A DNA stretch of 64,000 bases from a virus: positions 1 through 64,000 of the IMG/VR virus record IMGVR_UViG_3300036985_004568. One strand, 5' to 3'. This document shows, piece after piece, positions 6,371 to 13,697 of this stretch (its first letter is position 1; the number at the start of each line of letters is the position of its first letter). The notes beneath the pieces were generated by a model. The model ran no database searches. It saw only the letters and a list, made by a program, of their open reading frames with translations, and had not been told where the DNA came from. Position numbers and translations under genes: made by a program.

Positions 6371-6560
6371 AGTAGGTATGTGGGTAAATGACGGGCGAAA
6401 AGGTTGTGTGGGTCAAATAAAGATTTTAGGTAAGGAAACGGTGGAATTGTATTACCCCACTAAATACTCTACACACGGAATATGGTGGGATGCTTGGATT
6501 TGGGATATTGAATTTCTTACGGAACAAGAGCAATTACAAGTAATGTTAGATTTGCTTTAG
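6354..6560 (+). CDS. Small beta-barrel-like tail-family protein
   Basis: 68 residues from the ATG at 6354, inside the end of the preceding gene; a TTG three codons earlier is less likely. Opening F-E-V-G-M-W-V-N-D, then G-C-V-G-Q-I-K-I-L-G-K-E-T-V-E-L resembles KOW or SH3-type barrels. Trp-rich middle and tail F-L-T-E-Q-E-Q-L-Q-V-M-L-D-L-L. No cysteine pairs. Last gene before the promoter at 6695. Confidence 0.68.
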   Translation: MSNLFEVGMWVNDGRKGCVGQIKILGKETVELYYPTKYSTHGIWWDAWIWDIEFLTEQEQLQVMLDLL

Positions 6561-6694
6561 GCTTGAATGCTATATGCTCGATAGCAATTAAGATAAAACT
6601 CGGATTAATTATTGAAAATTAGATTTTAAGCTCAAATCATATTGATGGTTATACTAATTAATCCCTAACAATAGCCAATAATTCAAGGAAACAC

Positions 6695-6723
6695 TTGACA
6701 AATCCCACTTTATATGCTATACT
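6695..6723 (+). promoter_or_regulatory. Sigma-70-type promoter
   Basis: TTGACA at 6695-6700, 17-base spacer, TATACT at 6718-6723 with TGC in front (extended -10). Shares ACTTGACAAATC with the promoter at 3927. The gene at 6742 starts about 12 bases downstream of the expected +1, after AAGGAG. An ATAGCAATTAAG motif at 6581-6592 also occurs upstream of the other promoter (3905-3916). Confidence 0.85.
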
Positions 6724-6741
6724 TAACACAAGGAGAATAGA

Positions 6742-7056
6742 ATGTTTGAGATTGGAACATTTATAAAGTGTAAAAGGAAATCAAGATGGAAATATCAGGA
6801 AGATAAGATTCTCATATTTAAAATAGTAAGTACTAGGCTCTGTCAAGAAGCTAGCTGTATCTGGGGTAAAACTGAATCAGGCAAGAAGAAGATTTGTTCT
6901 AAATGTGATGGCATTATGTATCGGGGTTTAAATATACGAAAACCAGTTAAACCCAAGTCTTTTAATCTAGGGAAAAAGAAACCCTATGATTTTTCTTTGG
7001 CGGGATTTGATATGATACAAATTTCAGAAGCCGAGGTAATGGTGGAGCTGTTATGA
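6742..7056 (+). CDS. Zinc-binding beta-barrel-like tail-family protein
   Basis: 104 residues, first gene after a strong promoter. Opening M-F-E-I-G-T-F-I-K-C-K-R, Cys pairs L-C-Q-E-A-S-C and I-C-S-K-C-D-G-I-M-Y, then S-L-A-G-F-D-M-I-Q-I-S-E-A-E-V-M-V-E-L-L. Same plan as 3088 and 7053, including A-G-Y/F-N/D-x-x-Q before the tail. Likely one zinc site. Overlaps 7053 by four bases (ATGA). Confidence 0.78.
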   Translation: MFEIGTFIKCKRKSRWKYQEDKILIFKIVSTRLCQEASCIWGKTESGKKKICSKCDGIMYRGLNIRKPVKPKSFNLGKKKPYDFSLAGFDMIQISEAEVMVELL

Positions 7057-7325
7057 AAACATTTAAAGTCAAAGATATAGTTTTATTTAAGCGGCCTACA
7101 AATGGGGAAGAATTTAGAGTTATTATTGGCAGGATTACTAGCCTTGAAAAATGTACACCCGAAGTAGATTGTAGCTATAAGGGTACAAATAAGTTCTGTA
7201 ATAAATGTCACCACATAAAGTATAGGATTAAATCCCTAAATATAGCTAAGCCTCCGTTTGGGTATATGGCTGGCTTTAATTGTCAAAAATTAAATTCTGT
7301 AGAGGTTGCAGTCTATTTAATGTAG
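7053..7325 (+). CDS. Zinc-binding beta-barrel-like tail-family protein
   Basis: 90 residues. F-K-V-K-D-I-V-L-F-K-R opening, K-C-T-P-E-V-D-C and F-C-N-K-C-H Cys pairs, Y-M-A-G-F-N-C-Q-K-L-N-S-V-E-V-A-V-Y-L-M ending. Clear paralogue of 3088 (A-G-Y-N-M-Q-K-L-T-D-E-E-L-A-F-Y-L-L) and 6742. Coupled to 6742 by an ATGA overlap. Confidence 0.78.
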   Translation: MKTFKVKDIVLFKRPTNGEEFRVIIGRITSLEKCTPEVDCSYKGTNKFCNKCHHIKYRIKSLNIAKPPFGYMAGFNCQKLNSVEVAVYLM

Positions 7326-7334
7326 GAGGATAAA

Positions 7335-7631
7335 ATGCAAGATACAGAAACGGGGGAATCTAAATACCAAAGAGTAAGAAGGCATATTGACGAAATAAGT
7401 ATATTAGCTGGAATACTTTATAAGTATGTGAGTACTTTACGGGATGGTATAAAATCTAAAGAAATACAGATTGACGATGAAATGAAGCGGTTAAAGGAAA
7501 TCATTAGCTCCATTCGCAATAAACGAATAACCCTTAATAAAGATAAAACCTGTATTGAAGAATGCAAACAGGTATTAAAGAAGTGTTATAGGATAAATTT
7601 AGATGCCTTAGAAACAGCCGAGGAACTATAA
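7335..7631 (+). CDS. Coiled-coil protein of unknown function
   Basis: 98 residues behind TAGGAGG. Helical throughout with heptad-like Leu and Ile spacing (IDDEMKRLKEIISSIRNKR), two Cys near the end and E-T-A-E-E-L at the C-terminus. May oligomerise. Overlaps the next ATG by one base. No family recognised. Confidence 0.65.
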   Translation: MQDTETGESKYQRVRRHIDEISILAGILYKYVSTLRDGIKSKEIQIDDEMKRLKEIISSIRNKRITLNKDKTCIEECKQVLKKCYRINLDALETAEEL

Positions 7632-7861
7632 TGCCTAAACCAGAAATACACTTAACTGTACAAACAAACTATGTAGGAATTATTGCTTGTTCTAAATGTG
7701 GTTATGAATGTGCTTGGACTTCAAAGAATTATAATGATGGTAAATGTAAGCGATGCGGTAAAGATACCAAGAATATAATTACTAATTGTTCCGCAAACTC
7801 AAAACGACCATTAAATCAAACTATACAAGCTTACATAAGAGAACTTGGAGGAACAATATGA
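7631..7861 (+). CDS. Zinc-ribbon protein
   Basis: 76 residues. C-x-x-C-G-Y-x-C near residue 21 and C-K-R-C-G near residue 38 form a classic zinc ribbon in the first half; a short basic second half follows. Zinc ribbons of this size often bind nucleic acid or a polymerase; here that is inference. ATA-TGA overlaps the next ATG. Confidence 0.7.
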   Translation: MPKPEIHLTVQTNYVGIIACSKCGYECAWTSKNYNDGKCKRCGKDTKNIITNCSANSKRPLNQTIQAYIRELGGTI

Positions 7862-8199
7862 ATATTCTAGATGGTATTTTAGAATTAGAGGAATTACTTA
7901 CTCAATTAAATTATAAATCTAAAGAACCCTTTAAAGAGGGGGCTAAGGTTTTAATATGGGTAAATAAAACTTTTATATCAGCAACATTTGTAAAGTATAC
8001 CCCCTGTGATTCCGACAATTATGTAGAATGTAGAACATGTTTTAAGTATATGGAATTTAAAGATATTATACCGCCCTACCACGAAGTCTTACCACATATA
8101 TCACGATGTAACACAGCAACTGCCCATAATTCACATCGTAGAGTATTCCTAGCAGATGACCCAATAGTAGATGTAATAAAGATTCATTTTAATTATTAA
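7858..8199 (+). CDS. Phage protein with CHH-type metal motif
   Basis: 113 residues from ATG 7858 after TTGGAGG; the longer frame from 7786 is rejected for lack of a ribosome binding site. The segment G-A-K-V-L-I-W-V-N-K-T-F-I-S-A-T-F-V-K-Y resembles the barrel domains of nearby proteins, followed by C-R-T-C-F and a His-rich region (HISRCNTATAHNSHRR). The end (V-D-V-I-K-I-H-F-N-Y) keeps the hydrophobic run and final Tyr of the tail family but lacks L-T-x-x-E. Confidence 0.65.
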   Translation: MNILDGILELEELLTQLNYKSKEPFKEGAKVLIWVNKTFISATFVKYTPCDSDNYVECRTCFKYMEFKDIIPPYHEVLPHISRCNTATAHNSHRRVFLADDPIVDVIKIHFNY

Positions 8200-8265
8200 G
8201 CCAATAGGAATTGAGCTTAATTAGTTATATGTTGTTTAACAATTAAGTTTAAATAGGAGGAACAA

Positions 8266-8472
8266 ATGAAAACAAAGGCGTTTGTAGTAGGGGATAGAGT
8301 TGTAACAAAGGACTTAGAGGGAATTATTTCGGAAGTGATTGATTCAAAAAATGTTATGGTAAGTTGGATTGATTCCTTAATAATAGGGAATACCTGCTTA
8401 TCACGAGATTTACTGCATTGGGATGAAACAATGAAAGTATATGATGTTCAACAAGGTAAAACAAGGATTTAA
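8266..8472 (+). CDS. Small beta-barrel-like protein
   Basis: 68 residues behind AGGAGGAACAA. F-V-V-G-D-R-V-V-T-K-D-L-E-G-I-I-S-E-V-I-D is typical of KOW/SH3-like barrels, as in the tail family, but the C-terminus (Q-Q-G-K-T-R-I) lacks the tail. It may represent the ancestral barrel without the tail. Function unknown. Confidence 0.68.
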   Translation: MKTKAFVVGDRVVTKDLEGIISEVIDSKNVMVSWIDSLIIGNTCLSRDLLHWDETMKVYDVQQGKTRI

Positions 8473-8488
8473 CTAAAAGGAGGAACAA

Positions 8489-8758
8489 ATGTATAATGCC
8501 TTAATGAGTGCTTGGTTGTTCATCTGGGTAGGGTGTCTAGTGACGGCAATGGTATTCTTTACTTACTATGTGTTATTTGGAAGAAATGTAAAAAAAGAAA
8601 GCTTAATGGTAGTTGTTGAAGGAGAAAAGGTCGTGCCTTGTCAATGTTGCGGGGAGGCTTGTAATACAATAGAAGTTAAAAAGCCTAAGGTGGCTAAGAA
8701 ATTTGTTAGTAAAGGAAAAATTGGTAGCAAACGGAAAACACGGAAGAAACTGGGTTGA
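8489..8758 (+). CDS. Single-pass membrane protein with Cys motif and basic C-terminus
   Basis: 89 residues. One transmembrane helix near residues 8-30 (WLFIWVGCLVTAMVFFTYYVLF), then C-Q-C-C-G-E-A-C and a very basic end (KRKTRKK). Topology with the charged end in the cytoplasm is likely. The promoter for the collagen-like gene overlaps its last codons. Confidence 0.65.
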   Translation: MYNALMSAWLFIWVGCLVTAMVFFTYYVLFGRNVKKESLMVVVEGEKVVPCQCCGEACNTIEVKKPKVAKKFVSKGKIGSKRKTRKKLG

Positions 8759-8782
8759 TTATTTTAGAAAATATGTTATACT
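8755..8782 (+). promoter_or_regulatory. Sigma-70-type promoter, copy 1 of a duplicated pair
   Basis: TTGATT at 8755-8760, 16-base spacer, TATACT at 8777-8782 with TGT in front. About 30 bases here differ at only one position from the promoter at 26603-26630. Drives the collagen-like gene at 8812. Confidence 0.8.
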
Positions 8783-8811
8783 TGGCTTAACCAATAACAA
8801 GGAGGATTTAA

Positions 8812-9762
8812 ATGGTAAGACGTAAAGCAAAAAAGAGAATGGGTATACACAAGTTTATAGAAGCCAACTGGTCATTATTTATGGTAGGACTTATTGGGCT
8901 AATATTTCTTATCTTATTTGTTACCAAGGCTTTTGCAGGAGTAGAAACGGTTAAGGATAATAATGATGGAAATTTAGGGGATATTTTAGTAAATACGGGA
9001 ACAAAAAATGGACAAAGTGATGTAGGCACTTGGACAAATCCAACTTGTATACCCTCTTTAAAAGGAGATAAAGGAGACAAGGGAGATAAAGGAGCTACTG
9101 GTGCAACTGGATTACAGGGTATCCAGGGAAATCAAGGTTTTGTAGGAAATAATGGAACTAATGGTTTAAATGGTAAAGATGGTAAAGATGGAATTAATGG
9201 TAAAGATGGTAAAGATGGAATTAATGGTAAAGATGGTAAAGATGGAATTAATGGTAAAGATGGTAAAGATGGAATTAATGGTAAAGATGGTAACGATGGA
9301 GAAGTTGGACCAAAGGGTGACCAGGGAGATGTGGGATTGCCAGGAGTTCCTGGGGAAGAAGGCGCAAAGGGAGACATTGGAGACAAAGGGGAGCACGGGA
9401 TACAGGGAATGAAGGGCCTTGACTTTGATCCCGCAACTCTTAATGAACAGAATAGTAAACTTGATAATATGAACTCTCGTATTAACAAATTAGAAAGAAC
9501 GCAGTATGTATTTCAGGGGGAAGTAAGATTATTTGATACTCGCAAATGGACAGGAAAACCTTTTGTGCGATACAATATTCAAAGGCACAAGGTGGATACC
9601 GTTGGCTTTATACTCACCTACAAAATGGGTAAGAGTTATGAAGAACGCCAAATGGAGTTATTAAATACTCGTCTTGATCGAATGGAAAAAAACCAACCCG
9701 CAGTAATTGAAAGACATTATAATGCGGACGGAACAGTAAAGGAAATTAGTATCCACGATTAG
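8812..9762 (+). CDS. Secreted collagen-like protein
   Basis: 316 residues, ATG behind AAGGAGG. Basic N-terminus and a hydrophobic helix near residues 20-40 ending T-K-A-F-A-G, a plausible signal peptidase site. Residues about 84-200 are 39 uninterrupted G-x-y triplets, including tandem G-K-D-G-K-D-G-I-N. A coiled coil (LDNMNSRINKLERT) and a globular end follow. Collagen-like triplets form triple helices in phage fibres and bacterial surface proteins; a signal peptide is unusual for a virion fibre, which is normally assembled in the cytoplasm. It could therefore decorate the infected cell surface, or the hydrophobic helix could anchor it. It has its own strong promoter. Confidence 0.82.
   Translation: MVRRKAKKRMGIHKFIEANWSLFMVGLIGLIFLILFVTKAFAGVETVKDNNDGNLGDILVNTGTKNGQSDVGTWTNPTCIPSLKGDKGDKGDKGATGATGLQGIQGNQGFVGNNGTNGLNGKDGKDGINGKDGKDGINGKDGKDGINGKDGKDGINGKDGNDGEVGPKGDQGDVGLPGVPGEEGAKGDIGDKGEHGIQGMKGLDFDPATLNEQNSKLDNMNSRINKLERTQYVFQGEVRLFDTRKWTGKPFVRYNIQRHKVDTVGFILTYKMGKSYEERQMELLNTRLDRMEKNQPAVIERHYNADGTVKEISIHD
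9172..9300 (+). repeat. 27-bp in-frame tandem repeat
   Basis: Four identical copies of a 27-base unit (two GGTAAAGAT plus GGAATTAAT) followed by a partial fifth with one changed base, encoding G-K-D-G-K-D-G-I-N. Identity at synonymous positions points to recent expansion. The copy number is likely to vary between relatives. Confidence 0.9.
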
Positions 9763-9763
9763 C

Positions 9764-9839
9764 AGGTGAGTGCGTAGTAGCGAACAAAGCGGGTATGGTG
9801 GGGGAGACTTCCCCGAAAATAAGCAAGTTTTCCTCACCT
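9764..9839 (+). ncRNA. Compact multi-branch RNA structure between genes
   Basis: AGGTGAG (9764-9770) pairs with CTCACCT (9833-9839). Inside, GGGGA/TCCCC (9801-9814, four-base loop) and GAAAA/TTTTC (9815-9832) lie end to end and abut the closing helix, as in a coaxial junction; 30 unpaired bases (9771-9800) remain. It starts immediately after the collagen-like gene stop and ends 20 bases before the next start, so it could control that gene, define an mRNA end or be a small RNA. No known riboswitch class is recognised. Confidence 0.5.
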
Positions 9840-9858
9840 ACCTAATTCGGAGGTAAAA

Positions 9859-10035
9859 ATGAAAGACCCTAAAAGAATTAAAAGAATCTGTAAATTACTT
9901 GAAAAACAATGGTCAAAAGTACCAGACCAAAGGCTTGGTCAATTTATTGCTAATTATATTTTTGGACACCATACAGATACTTTTTATCAGGAAGACACTA
10001 CTTCAGAAGAATGCTTAAATAAACTTTCTTTATAA
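9859..10035 (+). CDS. Conserved small protein (DPKRI...PD.RLGQ family)
   Basis: 58 residues behind CGGAGG. M-K-D-P-K-R-I-K-R-I, then W-x-x-x-P-D-Q-R-L-G-Q-F-I-A-N and F-Y-Q-E-D. I recall this pattern from a widespread family of small uncharacterised bacterial and phage proteins. Function unknown. It follows the RNA structure at 9764-9839 and may be under its control. Confidence 0.65.
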   Translation: MKDPKRIKRICKLLEKQWSKVPDQRLGQFIANYIFGHHTDTFYQEDTTSEECLNKLSL

Positions 10036-10045
10036 AGAGGTGAAT

Positions 10046-10291
10046 ATGGAGACCCCCAATAAGGAAGCTTTAGAACAAAATGAGGCACAGAAACAAATCC
10101 AAGCACGTATGAAGGCACAGCAGGATATGAAGGATAAGATTGATAAGGTATCTGCAGAAATAAATGTTATCTTGGAACGAGAAGGACTGACATTAAAGGT
10201 GGAACATAGCATTATGGTAGTACCAAATGACCAGCTGCAGATGATGCGTCCGCCTAAACCGCCTACTCCTCCAGAAGAAAGTAAGGAGTAA
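10046..10291 (+). CDS. Coiled-coil protein with proline-rich end
   Basis: 81 residues from ATG 10046 behind AGAGGTG; a GTG two codons earlier is less likely. A Gln- and Lys-rich helix (residues 5-45) then a beta segment and a PPKPPTPPEE end. Similar short chaperone-like or virion proteins exist in phages, but no family is recognised. Located between the collagen-like gene and the glycosyltransferase. Confidence 0.65.
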   Translation: METPNKEALEQNEAQKQIQARMKAQQDMKDKIDKVSAEINVILEREGLTLKVEHSIMVVPNDQLQMMRPPKPPTPPEESKE

Positions 10292-10293
10292 AA

Positions 10294-11511
10294 ATGAAAT
10301 TATCAATCTTTACCCCAACACATGACCCAAAATATTTACAGGAGGCCTATGATTCAATTAAGAATCAGGACTTTGATGAGTGGGTTATAGTAGCCAACAA
10401 TACTTTAATACCAAATTTTAATGATTCTCGTGTAAAGGTATTCGAGTATAATGATGTTCATTTTGTTGGAGCTTTAAAGAAAGTAGCGTGTGGATATTGT
10501 ACTGGAGATATTTTAGTTGAGCTAGACCACGATGACCTTCTTACGGATGATGCCATAAAAGAAATTAGAAAGGCATTTGAAGATCCAAGAATAGGATTTG
10601 TACATTCAAATGCAACTAATTTCAAGAATAACTTCGAACCAACTCCTCTATATAGTACAGCTTTTGGATGGAAGTATCGTCCATTCCTATATAAAGGGCA
10701 TAAATTAGATGAGTATATTGCATTTGCTTCCACACCTGCAAGTGTTTCTCGTATTTGGTATTGTCCTAACCATGTTCGTGCATGGAGAAAAGATGCATAT
10801 ATTAAAGCTGGAGGACATTCCGAGAATATGAGGGTATTAGATGACCAGGATTTAATTGCAAGGACATATTTAATTACTGAATTTAAGCATATAGATAAAT
10901 GTTTATATCTATATAGAATTACTGGAGATAATACTTGGTTAAAACATAACGCTGAGATTCAGAATAATGTTTATCGCATCTATGATAAATATATATTTAA
11001 GATTGTAGAGAAGTGGGCTGATACTAATTTTTTCTTAAAATTAGATTTAGGTGGAAGATTTAATTGCCCTAAAGGATATAAGAGTGTTGATATGAAAGAT
11101 GCTGACTATAATATTGACCTAACAAAACCCTGGCCGTTTAAGGATAATTCAGTAGGAGTACTTAGGGCGCAAGATATATTGGAGCATCTAAAAGATCCAA
11201 TCCATGTAATGAAAGAAGCTTATAGGGTGCTGGCTCCTGGTGGATATTTTATGATCAATGTTCCAAGCACTGATGGAAGAGGGGCATTTCAAGACCCAAC
11301 CCATGTAAGTTTCTGGAATGAGAATAGTTTCTGGTATTATACTAAACATGACCAGGCACGATTTATTGATACTCCAGTAAGATTTCAGTCAATGCGGTTA
11401 TATAGTAGTAATCCTAATGAGTATTGCAAAGCTAACTATATCTGCTATGTAACCGCGCATCTAATAGCATTAAAAGGCCAATCCCGTCAACCAGGATTAA
11501 TTGAAATTTAG
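10294..11511 (+). CDS. Glycosyltransferase family 2 fused to a SAM methyltransferase
   Basis: 405 residues. Residues 1-230: GT-A fold opening L-S-I-F-T-P-T-H-D, the metal and nucleotide motif L-D-H-D-D-L-L near residue 75, and a D-D-Q-D-L acceptor-side motif near 190. Residues 245-390: a class I methyltransferase with D-L-G-G-R-F, V-D-M-K-D-A-D-Y near 268, then A-Q-D-I-L-E-H and V-L-A-P-G-G-Y-F, as in Methyltransf_11. The fusion suggests transfer of a sugar followed by its methylation. The substrate may be phage fibre protein, phage DNA or host surface glycan; proximity to the collagen-like gene favours protein or surface glycosylation (inference). Confidence 0.83.
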   Translation: MKLSIFTPTHDPKYLQEAYDSIKNQDFDEWVIVANNTLIPNFNDSRVKVFEYNDVHFVGALKKVACGYCTGDILVELDHDDLLTDDAIKEIRKAFEDPRIGFVHSNATNFKNNFEPTPLYSTAFGWKYRPFLYKGHKLDEYIAFASTPASVSRIWYCPNHVRAWRKDAYIKAGGHSENMRVLDDQDLIARTYLITEFKHIDKCLYLYRITGDNTWLKHNAEIQNNVYRIYDKYIFKIVEKWADTNFFLKLDLGGRFNCPKGYKSVDMKDADYNIDLTKPWPFKDNSVGVLRAQDILEHLKDPIHVMKEAYRVLAPGGYFMINVPSTDGRGAFQDPTHVSFWNENSFWYYTKHDQARFIDTPVRFQSMRLYSSNPNEYCKANYICYVTAHLIALKGQSRQPGLIEI

Positions 11512-11520
11512 GAGGGTACA

Positions 11521-11763
11521 ATGATTGTTAAACAAAGTTCTAACGTAACTAAAAATCTTCAACTTATGTATCAAGGACTTTGGTTAATGATTAAAGTGAT
11601 AGGTTGGTGTCTATGGCATTTGCTTATGGGATGGGCAATGGTAAATATGCTATTTTTTAAACCCAAGAAATGGGACATAGTTACTAAACTATTTTTATTA
11701 TTGGCTGGTAGAAAGTTCTATATGCACCTTACAAAACCAAAAGTTAAATGTAACCTAAGTTAA
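11521..11763 (+). CDS. Small membrane protein
   Basis: 80 residues after GGAGGG. A hydrophobic Trp-rich stretch at residues 18-45 (LWLMIKVIGWCLWHLLMGWAM) and a second weaker hydrophobic stretch near 60 are followed by a basic end. A membrane location is likely. No family recognised. Confidence 0.6.
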   Translation: MIVKQSSNVTKNLQLMYQGLWLMIKVIGWCLWHLLMGWAMVNMLFFKPKKWDIVTKLFLLLAGRKFYMHLTKPKVKCNLS

Positions 11764-11814
11764 GGAGTCCCGAATATGAAAAGTGAGCCACCCGCCCCAG
11801 AGAAAGGATGAGAG

Positions 11815-11988
11815 ATGAGAAAAAGCAAAGAATTTTTAATCCCAGATAGCAAGATACCAAAGTTATTTCAGCTTGCAACAGGAAGAAAATATAGTACTAA
11901 ACAGATTTGTATTAATGATTTGCGTAGGTTTTTTGAGTATTGCTTGATATATGTTACTCAGGAATATCAAAAAATTAAAAAGGACTAA
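11815..11988 (+). CDS. 57-residue basic protein
   Basis: ATG at 11815 behind GAAAGGATGAGAG, TAA at 11986. Basic with K-I-P-K-L-F-Q-L-A-T-G-R-K-Y-S-T-K-Q-I, a possible helix-turn-helix-like segment, then an aromatic-rich helix. Possibly DNA-binding. A small hairpin (CCCAC/GTGGG) lies just downstream. Confidence 0.5.
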   Translation: MRKSKEFLIPDSKIPKLFQLATGRKYSTKQICINDLRRFFEYCLIYVTQEYQKIKKD

Positions 11989-12026
11989 CCCCACGCTCCC
12001 AAAGGTGGGTAAAGGAGGAGGGATAG

Positions 12027-12227
12027 ATGAAAATACTTTCTTTAAATAAGAAACAGCCTGATCCAGCCAAAGCGTTGATACTTATTTGTGCAGAATTAAT
12101 ACGATTAAGTGGACAAAAAAGGATAACTCCTAATGACAAACTTTCCCTTGGATACTATGGAGTTATGGGACTATGCCACACAGCGAGGTTGTCTAAAGAA
12201 AGTAGGAGAATTAAAAGTGGAAAATAA
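12027..12227 (+). CDS. Small protein overlapping the RecA-like gene
   Basis: 66 residues behind an excellent AAAGGAGGAGGG. L-I-L-I-C-A-E-L-I-R-L-S-G looks like a natural helix. It overlaps the RecA-like gene by 95 bases, far more than other overlaps here. Either it is a separate small gene, or its first half belongs to the RecA-like product through a frameshift; the second half (residues 34-66) lies wholly within the overlap. Confidence 0.5.
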   Translation: MKILSLNKKQPDPAKALILICAELIRLSGQKRITPNDKLSLGYYGVMGLCHTARLSKESRRIKSGK

Positions 12228-12879
12228 TTTAAAACTACCAATTCCTAGAATTATTATCCCAACCGGAATAGTTGAGTTTGATATGGCTATTGGTGGGGGC
12301 ATTCAAGCAGGGAGATTTATAGAAATATTTGGTAATGCTGGAGTTGGTAAAAGCCTATTTGCTTTATATTTAATTAAAGTATTACAAAATAACCGATCCA
12401 CTGAAGTTTTATATGTGGATGCAGACCAGTCCTTTGATCCCATACACGCCTCTAAACTAGGCATAAATTTAAAGACACTAGCACTAGCCAGGATACAGTC
12501 TGGGGATTTAAGTGGCATACTAGATTGTGCAAATGAGTATGATGTAATAGTTGTTGACCCCATCGTTGGAATGGATGAGCCCGAGATGATAGTAGACTTC
12601 TTTGTAAAACATTTAGAAGCCTTAAGTCATTCAAGGGCCTCATTCGTATTACTAAATCAATTACGTGTTAACTTAGGTAAAGGCAATCTTATAGCCCCAT
12701 TAGGAAGGGCTTTCCACCAGTTCATTTCAATCCGAGTTCTTATTACTAAGAAGCGAGTATTAAGTTCAAAAGGTATAATTTGTGGATATGAGTTAAATTG
12801 TGATGTAGTAAAGAATAAATTAGCACCAACCACTGGAACATTTAAAGTTACAGTGCCTTATGAAGGGGGGATAAAATGA
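12133..12879 (+). CDS. RecA/RadA-family ATPase, first of two
   Basis: 248 residues. Walker A G-N-A-G-V-G-K-S near residue 65, Walker B D-V-I-V-V-D-P near residue 140 and F-V-L-L-N-Q-L-R-V near 175, in the order of the RecA core; there is no long C-terminal domain. It is shorter than the RecA homologue at 36789 and resembles RadB- or KaiC-like recombination accessory ATPases. It immediately precedes RuvB and DNA ligase, with a four-base overlap to RuvB, so it may help branch migration or strand exchange. The start is uncertain. Confidence 0.82.
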   Translation: MTNFPLDTMELWDYATQRGCLKKVGELKVENNLKLPIPRIIIPTGIVEFDMAIGGGIQAGRFIEIFGNAGVGKSLFALYLIKVLQNNRSTEVLYVDADQSFDPIHASKLGINLKTLALARIQSGDLSGILDCANEYDVIVVDPIVGMDEPEMIVDFFVKHLEALSHSRASFVLLNQLRVNLGKGNLIAPLGRAFHQFISIRVLITKKRVLSSKGIICGYELNCDVVKNKLAPTTGTFKVTVPYEGGIK

Positions 12880-13697
12880 ATTTCGTAGGACTTAAATCTA
12901 TATTATATGAATTAAAATTAATTGCAAGTAAAACCAGCACATTTCCACATTCCCTCTTCAAAGGTCCGAGGGGCTGTGGTAAAACTGTACTTAGTAGGGA
13001 AATCGGTAGAATAACTCATCAGAGATTTATTGAATTGAATGCTCCTGCGCTTGATAAGAAACGTTTATATGTAGTACTATTAAATACCAAGCCCAATGAT
13101 ATTATTTTTATTGATGAGATCCACAGGCTTACTCCTGTAGTTGAAGAAATCCTATATCAACCTATGGAATCAAAAATGTTAACCATACCCTGTGGTGGAC
13201 GATTAATGACAGTCCCCTTCGTTCCCTTTACTTTAATAGGGGCCACAACCAGACCGGCATTGATTACCAAACCCTTATTATCCAGATTTAAAATTACCAT
13301 TGATATTCCTCCCTATACTACAAGAGATTTGGCGAGGATAATTAAAGGTAAATATCAAATGACAAATAGGGAAGCATTAAACATCGCGAGGCACACATTA
13401 GTTCCAAGAGAGGCACTCAATTTAGCAGAGAGGGCCCTGGCATTAGATATGGGTGTTGCTACTGGATTAACTTTCCTAAACTTTAAGGATGGTTTATCTG
13501 CAGATGAAAGAGTATACTTAAAGCAATTAGCACAAGGGGATAGCCACTCCATACAGTCGATTGCCAGTGGGATGCAATTGGAACTTGATTCCATTACCTT
13601 TTTAGAAGATCGATTATTCAAATTAGGGTATATAGAAGTAACCAGTAAGGGTAGGCAATTAACTTATCTGGGCCTAGCAAAAGCAAGGAGCCTATAA
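12876..13697 (+). CDS. ruvB: RuvB-like Holliday junction helicase ATPase
   Basis: 273 residues, slightly shorter than bacterial RuvB. Walker A G-P-R-G-C-G-K-T near residue 32, Walker B I-I-F-I-D-E-I-H-R-L near 76, sensor segment F-T-L-I-G-A-T-T-R-P near 118, L-L-S-R-F arginine-finger region near 135, and a winged-helix C-terminus (L-E-D-R-L-F-K-L-G-Y-I-E-V-T-S-K-G-R). Cellular RuvB drives branch migration with RuvA; no RuvA is seen here, so it may use the host RuvA or work alone. It pairs functionally with the RuvC-like gene at 41202. Confidence 0.87.
   Translation: MNFVGLKSILYELKLIASKTSTFPHSLFKGPRGCGKTVLSREIGRITHQRFIELNAPALDKKRLYVVLLNTKPNDIIFIDEIHRLTPVVEEILYQPMESKMLTIPCGGRLMTVPFVPFTLIGATTRPALITKPLLSRFKITIDIPPYTTRDLARIIKGKYQMTNREALNIARHTLVPREALNLAERALALDMGVATGLTFLNFKDGLSADERVYLKQLAQGDSHSIQSIASGMQLELDSITFLEDRLFKLGYIEVTSKGRQLTYLGLAKARSL

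Noticed and set aside
9172-9300. Possible CRISPR array
   Set aside because: Repeats are directly adjacent with no spacers, and in frame within a coding region.
9132-9488. Long open frames on both other + and - frames over the collagen-like repeats
   Set aside because: The in-frame triplet repeat keeps stop codons out of the other frames; composition artefact.
9764-9839. 5' end of a group II intron (GTGCG-like start)
   Set aside because: No domain V, no reverse transcriptase and only 76 bases between genes.
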